Shown here one piece after another: positions 33,789-39,584 of a DNA stretch of 39,584 nt. Below the pieces are notes generated by a model. That model was not told the origin of the DNA. It did no database searches and saw only the letters and a list, made by a program, of their open reading frames with translations. A program made the position numbers and the translations under genes. The first letter of the stretch is position 1. Each line of letters begins with the position of its first letter. Origin of the DNA: Alphaproteobacteria bacterium (lineage in GTDB: Bacteria; Pseudomonadota; Alphaproteobacteria; Micavibrionales; Micavibrionaceae); NCBI GenBank assembly GCA_030147745.1, contig JASBUS010000090.1, forward strand, positions 1 to 39,584. Reading direction: 5' to 3'.

Positions 33789-35168
33789 ATGAGCAAACAG
33801 CCAGCATATGCCAAAAAATCAGGTCCATTAAATGGGCGCGCCGTTGTGCCGGGGGATAAATCAATCTCGCACCGTGCGGTGATGTTTGGCGGCCTTGCTG
33901 AAGGGGAAACGATTATCTCCGGTCTGCTTGAAGGCGAAGATGTACTCTCTACCGCCGAAGCGATGCGTAAATTAGGCGCGACGATTAACAAAGATGACGA
34001 TGGTTTATGGCGCTGCTATGGCGTCGGCGCACAAGGCCTGCGTGAAAGCGCTGAAATTATTGATATGGGCAATAGCGGCACGTCAATTCGCTTGTTGATG
34101 GGCGTGGTCTCTGGCTATGCGATCAGCACATTTTTTGTCGGTGATGCATCATTGAGCAAGCGCCCAATGGGCCGCGTTATGAACCCGCTTAAAGAAATGG
34201 GCGCTGAATTTATTTCACGTGACCAAGGGCGCATTCCGCTCGCCGTCAAAGGTGCCGCCAATTTGCGCGCGATTGATTATGTGTTGCCTGTTGCCTCAGC
34301 GCAGGTGAAATCTGCCGTGTTATTAGCGGGTTTAAATGCGAGTGGCAAAACGCAAGTGACTGAACCTGCCGCCTGCCGTGACCATACTGAAAATATGCTG
34401 CGTCACTTTGGTGTGAATCTTGATATCACCCTTGATGATGCAGGACAGCGCGTCATTAGCCTTGAAGGCGGGCAAATCCTTCAGGGCTGCGCCGTTGATG
34501 TGCCTGCGGATCCAAGTTCTGCCGCTTTCCCCGTTGTTGCAGCCTTGCTATGTAAGGGCTCTGAAGTCGATGTTTTTGGCATTTGCTACAATGAAACCCG
34601 TAACGGCATTTATAAAACTTTGATCGAAATGGGCGCGGATATTGAAATTATTCGCAGCTATGACCAAGGCGGCGAAACCGTGGTCGATATGCGCGTACGT
34701 GGCGGTAACCCGCTTAAAGGGGTGAATGTGCCTGCTGAACGCGTGCCGTCAATGATTGATGAGTTTCCTGTTCTCGCGGTGGCGGCAGCCTGCGCGGAAG
34801 GCACAACCTATATGAGCGGCCTTGAAGAACTTCGCGTTAAAGAAAGTGACCGTTTGGCGCTTGTCGCCAATGGCCTGCGCGCTGCGGGCGTGGAGCTCGA
34901 AGAAGGTGAAGATAGCCTGACCATTCATGGCACAGGCAAACCACCAAAGGGCGGAAATACGGTTGAAACCATGCATGACCACCGTATCGCGATGAGCTTC
35001 TTGGTGCTTGGTTTGGCGAGTGATGAATCTGTGCATATTGATGATGCCTCGCCAATTCGCACATCTTTCCCGAATTTTATTTCACTTATGCGCGGCATTG
35101 GTGCTACTATAGAAGCGGATGATACGCCATCTGCTCCAAAAACCTTCCGCTTTGAAGAGGATTTATAG
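33789..35168 (+). CDS. aroA: 3-phosphoshikimate 1-carboxyvinyltransferase (EPSP synthase), CP4-like class
   Basis: 459 residues. AroA joins shikimate 3-phosphate and PEP in the shikimate pathway. PGDKSISHRAVMFGGLAEGE (21-40), RPMGRVMNPLKEMGAEF, SAQVKSAVLLAGLN, RDHTENMLRHFG, DPSSAAFPVVAALL, GLEELRVKESDRL and DHRIAMSFLVLGL run through the protein and resemble the Agrobacterium CP4 type. In the glyphosate-critical loop CP4 has GNAATG, whereas this protein has GNSGTS, with Gly97 where CP4 has Ala100. cmk follows 74 bases after the stop, the usual order. Confidence 0.95.
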   Translation: MSKQPAYAKKSGPLNGRAVVPGDKSISHRAVMFGGLAEGETIISGLLEGEDVLSTAEAMRKLGATINKDDDGLWRCYGVGAQGLRESAEIIDMGNSGTSIRLLMGVVSGYAISTFFVGDASLSKRPMGRVMNPLKEMGAEFISRDQGRIPLAVKGAANLRAIDYVLPVASAQVKSAVLLAGLNASGKTQVTEPAACRDHTENMLRHFGVNLDITLDDAGQRVISLEGGQILQGCAVDVPADPSSAAFPVVAALLCKGSEVDVFGICYNETRNGIYKTLIEMGADIEIIRSYDQGGETVVDMRVRGGNPLKGVNVPAERVPSMIDEFPVLAVAAACAEGTTYMSGLEELRVKESDRLALVANGLRAAGVELEEGEDSLTIHGTGKPPKGGNTVETMHDHRIAMSFLVLGLASDESVHIDDASPIRTSFPNFISLMRGIGATIEADDTPSAPKTFRFEEDL

Positions 35169-35242
35169 TCATGCAGCAACCAAAACGACCATATTTCCGT
35201 TCCACAGATTATATTGGTTCTAACAGATATAGGAAAATGTCT

Positions 35243-35938
35243 ATGGCTAGTTTAGTTATCGCCATTGATGGCCCTGCGGCAAGTGGCAAGGGTACACTCG
35301 CCCGCAAAATTGCTGAACGTCTTGGCTTCGCGTATTTGGATACTGGCGCAATTTATCGCGCCGCTGCACATCACTTGCTCCGTAACATGAACAGCGTCGC
35401 TGAAAATGAAGCGGATGCGCTTATCGCTGCGGAATATGTGCGTGATCATCTTGATGACGACATGATGAAAAACCCTGAACTGCGCGCTGAAGACGTGGCG
35501 CAGGCGACATCAAAAATCGCCGCCAACCAAAAAGTGCGCGCAATTTTGTTGGACGCACAGCGCAAATATGCGGAATCTCCACCAGATGTAAATGGTCAGG
35601 CCGTCAGCGGCGCAATCCTTGATGGACGTGATATCGGTACAGTGGTTTGCCCTGCGGCAGATGTAAAACTTTTTGTTACCGCCAGCAACGAAGTGCGCGC
35701 AAAACGCCGTTATGATGAACAAATCGCCAAAGGTGTTGACGTCGCATATGACGCCATTCTTGCTGATATGATTGAACGTGATAAACGCGACCGTGAACGC
35801 AGCGTTGCGCCGTTAAAACCCGCTGATGACGCTTTCGTGATCGATACATCAAACGACACGCCGAAAGACGTTCTTGCCCGCGCGCTCGACATCATCCGCG
35901 GTCACCTCGCCGAACAAGTCGCGAAGAACGCACCTTAA
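35243..35938 (+). CDS. cmk: Cytidylate kinase
   Basis: 231 residues from the ATG at 35243 (AGGAAA six bases upstream). Phosphorylates CMP and dCMP. IAIDGPAASGKGT is the P-loop, followed by YLDTGAIYRAAA and later LDGRDIGTVVCPAADVKLFVTAS, then RDKRDRERSVAPLKPADDAFVIDTS. An in-frame ATG at 35171 would add 24 residues before the P-loop strand and is unlikely. rpsA, normally the next gene, is absent: a minus-strand gene ends 13 bases later. Confidence 0.95.
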   Translation: MASLVIAIDGPAASGKGTLARKIAERLGFAYLDTGAIYRAAAHHLLRNMNSVAENEADALIAAEYVRDHLDDDMMKNPELRAEDVAQATSKIAANQKVRAILLDAQRKYAESPPDVNGQAVSGAILDGRDIGTVVCPAADVKLFVTASNEVRAKRRYDEQIAKGVDVAYDAILADMIERDKRDRERSVAPLKPADDAFVIDTSNDTPKDVLARALDIIRGHLAEQVAKNAP

Positions 35939-35951
35939 GCTTAAATCTTTG

Positions 35952-37157
35952 TTATTCTTCCGCTGCTGCACGTTTCAGGAGAATGATTTGCGCGGTGGTG
36001 AAGAGCAATGTGCCAATCCACCAGCTTTGCCACATGCCGTAACCTGTGGCGGAAATCGACAGCACAGCCATAAACATCGCTAGCGCGGCGCGTTTCACGG
36101 CAGGGTGTTCAAGCTGCATGATTTGACGCAGTAATGTGATGACGAGGGCGCAGCCTGCTAAGGCACCAATCACGCCAAATTCAATCCAAAGCTGAAGCGC
36201 AAAGTTATGTGGGTGCAGAATAGTATTGCCTTCAATAAATTTTTCGGCGGAGTCAAAATCAGTAATATTACGCGTTGCTTCTAAGCCATAACCAAATAAT
36301 GGGTTTTGCTGCACATAACGCCCTACATAATCCCAAATCTCGAGCCGCGGCCCTGCATAGCCCATGCCTTGACCAAGGAATGGAAGGTTATTAATTGTAT
36401 CGGCTTGTGTGTAAAGCAAAGGCGTGAAAAACGGTGCGGCAAGGGTCAGGGCACAAATAAGTCCGCCAAGTGCATAAAAGGATATTTTACAGTTCACCGG
36501 AAAGGCGAAAAGGAAGATAAGCGCGACAAGTAAGGCGAGCTGTGTGGATTGACTATCCGTAAAGGCCATCAGAGCCAAAAGCGGCGCAGTAATAAGAGCG
36601 GCGGATTTAATGGATTTTTTAATGAAAATAAAATAGCTAAATACGGCAATCCAGCTAAAGCTAAGAACCACTGTGCCACGGTTAAATGCGGCTGGCCAAA
36701 TAAAGGTTTCAGTATCAAGCCCGCGGAAAAATTTATGCGCGCTATAATTCGCATTAAGGTCAAAAAGGGTGAGGGCGCCACCTGCACAAATGAGCGTGCC
36801 AAGCATCATAATAACAGGACGGATCATTGAATGTTTTAAGGTTTTTGCCGCGCTAATGCACACGAGCCCTGCAAAAAAGACAGGGATCAGCTTACCACTG
36901 CGTTCAAGCGCGTAACCACTATCAATCGCCCAAAGGCTGCTGAGTGCGGCGAGGGCGGTAATGCCAATAAGGATGAATAAACTCAGTTTAGGCAGCGTAG
37001 GTTTGATTTTATCTTTGCCATAGATATAACCGAGCATCGCAAGCCCCATAACCCCAGGCATAAAGGCCAAGCTGCGTGGGAATTCAATCACAATCACGGC
37101 AAAAACGAGGCCGAGTATGAAGGGCAGAATTTCTATTGCTTTTGGCGCGGTCATCAC
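35952..37157 (-). CDS. O-antigen ligase/polymerase-like membrane protein (WaaL/Wzy type)
   Basis: 401 residues with about ten membrane segments. The diagnostic region is the long periplasmic loop and the motif HPHNFALQLWIEFGVIG near residue 320, preceded by NPLFGYGLEATRN. Members of this superfamily join O-antigen or other surface polysaccharide to lipid A-core, or polymerise it. WaaL or Wzy cannot be told apart from the sequence alone. A family 25 glycosyltransferase is divergent next door, supporting a surface-polysaccharide role. Confidence 0.85.
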   Translation of the reverse strand: MMTAPKAIEILPFILGLVFAVIVIEFPRSLAFMPGVMGLAMLGYIYGKDKIKPTLPKLSLFILIGITALAALSSLWAIDSGYALERSGKLIPVFFAGLVCISAAKTLKHSMIRPVIMMLGTLICAGGALTLFDLNANYSAHKFFRGLDTETFIWPAAFNRGTVVLSFSWIAVFSYFIFIKKSIKSAALITAPLLALMAFTDSQSTQLALLVALIFLFAFPVNCKISFYALGGLICALTLAAPFFTPLLYTQADTINNLPFLGQGMGYAGPRLEIWDYVGRYVQQNPLFGYGLEATRNITDFDSAEKFIEGNTILHPHNFALQLWIEFGVIGALAGCALVITLLRQIMQLEHPAVKRAALAMFMAVLSISATGYGMWQSWWIGTLLFTTAQIILLKRAAAEE

Positions 37158-37241
37158 GGCATAATCCTTTTTTTAACTCGGGCAAAGACTAATTAGCCTT
37201 GCCTATAAAATCAATCAAAAACAATGGTAAGGTGTCATCTT

Positions 37242-38015
37242 ATGCTGCCCAAAATCTATGTCATTAATATGAAGTCCTCAACGGAGCGCCGCGCTAAAAT
37301 CGCCGCGCGGCTTGATGCCTTGGGGCTGCCATATATATTTTTTGATGCGGTGCGCGGCGCGGATTTAGATTATAAAAATGCGCCTTATTATGACCGTCAA
37401 AAGCGTTTGCGTTATTTTGGGCGTGATTTATTACCGGGTGAAATTGGCTGTTTGCTCTCTCACCGTGGTGTCTATCAACAAATGCTTATCGATGATGTCG
37501 AAGTCGCTTTAGTCCTCGAAGATGATGTGACGCTGAGCGATGATTTTAAAGAGATATTAGAGCGCATCATGGCGCATGATAAAAAATGGGACTTATTACG
37601 TTTTCTTGGGAATAAGAAGCCTTTTTCAAAAGGCTATCGCACGCTAGAAGCTTTGGATGAGACTCATAACTTCATTCGTATTCCAACAGTGCCGGGCGGT
37701 GCGTATGGCTATATGCTAACCCGCAAAGCGGCGGCGGTTCTAATTGAACAGACAGCATGCAGTGCCTTTCCGATTGATACCATCCACGGGCGGGTATGGG
37801 ATACTGGGCTGGATGTCTATGCGCTGCTTCCATCACCGATTTATGTCGATATGTCACAAGAAACCACGATTGGTGATGAACGTTTTGATAAAACCCTGCA
37901 AATCACCGGCGTGAAAAAAGCTTTGTACCCGCTGTTCCGCTTTGCTTTTAAAATGGGTGAAGCATGGGATAAGCGCCGCGCTTATGCCGCGAGCGCCATC
38001 CGTGACAAAGCGTAA
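37242..38015 (+). CDS. Glycosyltransferase family 25 (LPS/lipooligosaccharide type)
   Basis: 257 residues from the ATG at 37242, with TAAGGTG seven bases upstream; an ATG at 37224 is possible but overlaps that site. KIYVINMKSSTERRAKIAARLDALGLPY is the typical start, LPGEIGCLLSHRGVYQQM and LVLEDDVTLSDDF (the acidic EDD motif) follow, and PGGAYGYMLTRKAAAVLIE is the usual later motif. Family 25 enzymes add galactose or glucose to LPS cores. The exact sugar is unknown. Convergent with the protease gene, six bases apart. Confidence 0.92.
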   Translation: MLPKIYVINMKSSTERRAKIAARLDALGLPYIFFDAVRGADLDYKNAPYYDRQKRLRYFGRDLLPGEIGCLLSHRGVYQQMLIDDVEVALVLEDDVTLSDDFKEILERIMAHDKKWDLLRFLGNKKPFSKGYRTLEALDETHNFIRIPTVPGGAYGYMLTRKAAAVLIEQTACSAFPIDTIHGRVWDTGLDVYALLPSPIYVDMSQETTIGDERFDKTLQITGVKKALYPLFRFAFKMGEAWDKRRAYAASAIRDKA

Positions 38016-38021
38016 AGTGTA

Positions 38022-39584
38022 TTAACCTTGCGGCGCTAAGATATTTTTGATGGTTATGCTGTAACGCGAAGTTTGATTTAGATTATCTATTGCGCAAAGC
38101 ATGACATGATCACGGCTTATATCGGCCTCTTTAACATCTTGTGTTTTCATTCGGAAAACGGAGAGTAGAGCTTTGTCGCCTGTCGCACTACATTTATAAG
38201 CCGATGGTTTTGGCGCTGTTTTGCCTTGTGGGTTACGTAGCGCGTTTTCGTGGTCTGATTCACGCGCGATCATGCCGTCTTGGCTAAGATAGGCTTTGTA
38301 TTCCGTATCCATCGGGACAAGAACATCTGGTTGAATACCAATTTGTTGATATGACCCACTCTTCGGAAGATAGATCAGCATATTGGTCAGTTTAAGGCTC
38401 GGCACTGTGCCGTCTGGACTTTTGAATTGCATCATCACCTGCCCATTGGCTTTACCATGGCTTGGCCCATCACCAACAATGGTCGCGCGACCATAATCTT
38501 GCAATATACCTGCGAAAATTTCAGAGGCTGACGCACTGAAATTATTGATCAGCACGGTAACCGGTAAATCTGTTAATTCGTTATTGGGTTCAGATATATA
38601 TGCGCCGCCAACCTCTTGACCGAATTGGATGCGGGCAATTTCAAATAATTTATTGTCATCTTTGATGAAATAATCGGCAAGCTCTGCCACGGCGTGGACG
38701 GATCCGCCTGAATTGTCACGTAAATCAATCACAATGCCTTTCAGGGCATTGCCGCCTTTGGCTTGAACGGCTTCAAATTGCGCTTTGAATTGAAGATGTA
38801 CGTCATTTGCAAAGCTAAAAATTTTAAAATAAGCCGTTTGATTGTCGATGATAGAGCTGCGCACGGCATCTAGTTTAACATCAGCTTTAACAACTGCGAT
38901 ATCTTGTGGTAAGGCGGTGCCATCGCGTGTGACTTTAAATGCGAATTTCTCTGGATCGGTTAGATAATCACGAACATCTTCTGTGCTCATGCCTTTAAAA
39001 CTTTTCGTGCCATCACCATGAATGATGTCATCGACTTGTAAGCCCGCGGCTTCAGCGGCGCTGCCTTCGGTCACTTGTCGAATGATGATGCCTAGGTCAT
39101 GTGCTTCAAACGTGATGCCGATCATATGGATGACGCCATTCATGCCGTTAAGGAAGTCTTCTCTTTCTTTTGGCAAGAAAAAATTGCTATGCGCATCAAG
39201 GGATTCGATCATCTCGCTTGTTTGTGCATTAACTAAATCTTTGATTTCATCGCTCGTATAATCTTTTTGCGCATCTAATTTAGTCAAAAACTTTGTTGAA
39301 CTATAATGTTCTAGAATGGCGCGCATATTCGGACGGGTCACATGCATTTGTGAAGCGGCAAAAGCGGCGTTTGTAAAATTACTTGACCAATAGGCATATG
39401 AATTGAGTTCATCCTGCGTGATCCCTTCGATCGGATCGACAGCAACAAAGCCTTTCTTATTGGCAGTTATGGCAACCATTTTACCTTGTGCTTTTGCGGC
39501 ATCTGCACGGTTTTGAAGGGCAACCATCGGATCTTGAGGTTGCTGTGGCTCTGCCTGTTCTGGCGGCAGATTGTTCAATGTTGA
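38022..39584 (-). CDS. C-terminal processing (S41/CtpA-like) protease, cut by the window edge
   Basis: The reading frame runs off the window on its 5' side with no signal peptide or membrane helix in view, so the N-terminus is missing. Domains in view: LDAHSNFFLPKEREDFLNGMNG at the start of the protease region, a PDZ domain (GIIIRQVTEGSAAEAAGLQVDDII), IVIDLRDNSGGSVHAVAELADYF, the catalytic NNFSASASEIFAGIL with its Ser, and the Lys in PSHGKANGQ about 30 residues later. S41 proteases cut the C-termini of periplasmic or exported proteins, controlling envelope turnover or maturation. A TTG at 39578 is in frame but probably internal. Confidence 0.93.
   Translation of the reverse strand, partial: STLNNLPPEQAEPQQPQDPMVALQNRADAAKAQGKMVAITANKKGFVAVDPIEGITQDELNSYAYWSSNFTNAAFAASQMHVTRPNMRAILEHYSSTKFLTKLDAQKDYTSDEIKDLVNAQTSEMIESLDAHSNFFLPKEREDFLNGMNGVIHMIGITFEAHDLGIIIRQVTEGSAAEAAGLQVDDIIHGDGTKSFKGMSTEDVRDYLTDPEKFAFKVTRDGTALPQDIAVVKADVKLDAVRSSIIDNQTAYFKIFSFANDVHLQFKAQFEAVQAKGGNALKGIVIDLRDNSGGSVHAVAELADYFIKDDNKLFEIARIQFGQEVGGAYISEPNNELTDLPVTVLINNFSASASEIFAGILQDYGRATIVGDGPSHGKANGQVMMQFKSPDGTVPSLKLTNMLIYLPKSGSYQQIGIQPDVLVPMDTEYKAYLSQDGMIARESDHENALRNPQGKTAPKPSAYKCSATGDKALLSVFRMKTQDVKEADISRDHVMLCAIDNLNQTSRYSITIKNILAPQG

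Noticed and set aside
35171-35242. Upstream start for cmk at 35171
   Set aside because: It would add 24 residues before the P-loop strand with no similarity to the family; AGGAAA points to 35243.
1-39584. CRISPR arrays, tRNA or rRNA genes, insertion sequences and prophage
   Set aside because: No regular direct repeats, cloverleaf sequences, transposase or phage genes were found by reading; very short or diverged elements could have been missed.

Overview
This window is chromosomal DNA from a Gram-negative bacterium, most likely an alphaproteobacterium of moderate GC content. The pointers are a kinase with the DivL-type tyrosine in place of histidine, an AroA resembling the Agrobacterium CP4 (class II) enzyme, a DUF3035 lipoprotein directly after lspA, the rluB-rsmD pair divergent from tadA, and a bufferin operon behind a promoter like that of Caulobacter ECF factor SigF. 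Uncultured Micavibrio-like lineages would fit, but the sequence alone does not settle the order. I see no rRNA, tRNA, CRISPR array, transposase or prophage module. Nearly everything is tightly packed protein-coding DNA; the longest gap is about 290 bases.

Layout. 1-2990: an AT-rich secreted protein of unknown function behind a terminator of an upstream gene, then miaA and two unknown genes. 3000-5015: a three-gene bufferin operon (DUF2282 precursor, DUF692/MNIO enzyme, DUF2063 partner) with a SigF-like promoter. 5100-7060: lspA, a DUF3035 lipoprotein and an outer-membrane beta-barrel. 7067-10564 (minus): a small unknown gene, a NUDT9-type ADP-ribose diphosphatase-like protein, a membrane histidine kinase and tadA. 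10585-14597: rluB, rsmD, then kdsD, lptC and lptA. 14602-16201 (minus): two unknown genes, one a polytopic membrane protein. 16400-19555: a large bifunctional penicillin-binding protein with an unusual insertion. 19577-21146 (minus): an SDR oxidoreductase, lapA and ihfB. 21439-25008: serA, hslV, hslU. 25017-28364: unknown secreted and soluble proteins, an Smr-domain protein and a winged-helix regulator with a degenerate receiver. 28436-33630 (minus): a DivL-like pseudo-histidine kinase, cysS and two tandem isochorismatase-type hydrolases. 33789-35938: aroA and cmk. 35952-39584: an O-antigen ligase/polymerase-like protein, a family 25 glycosyltransferase and a C-terminal processing protease cut by the window edge.

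How the genes work together. Much of the window serves the cell envelope: KdsD supplies the Kdo precursor pathway, LptC and LptA carry LPS, LapA is linked to LPS assembly, LspA matures lipoproteins, the PBP builds peptidoglycan, and the ligase-like protein and GT25 point to surface polysaccharide. A second group is translation and RNA modification (MiaA, TadA, RluB, RsmD, CysS). The bufferin operon is a metal- or stress-response module. The most notable items are the SigF-like promoter of the bufferin operon, the NUDT9-like protein, the tyrosine-bearing DivL-like kinase, the PBP with about 200 extra residues in its transpeptidase domain, and the orphan regulator lacking receiver phosphorylation residues. 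I did not find a completely new multi-gene system that I can support; the best candidates for undescribed biology are single genes and the miaA-linked pair of unknowns.
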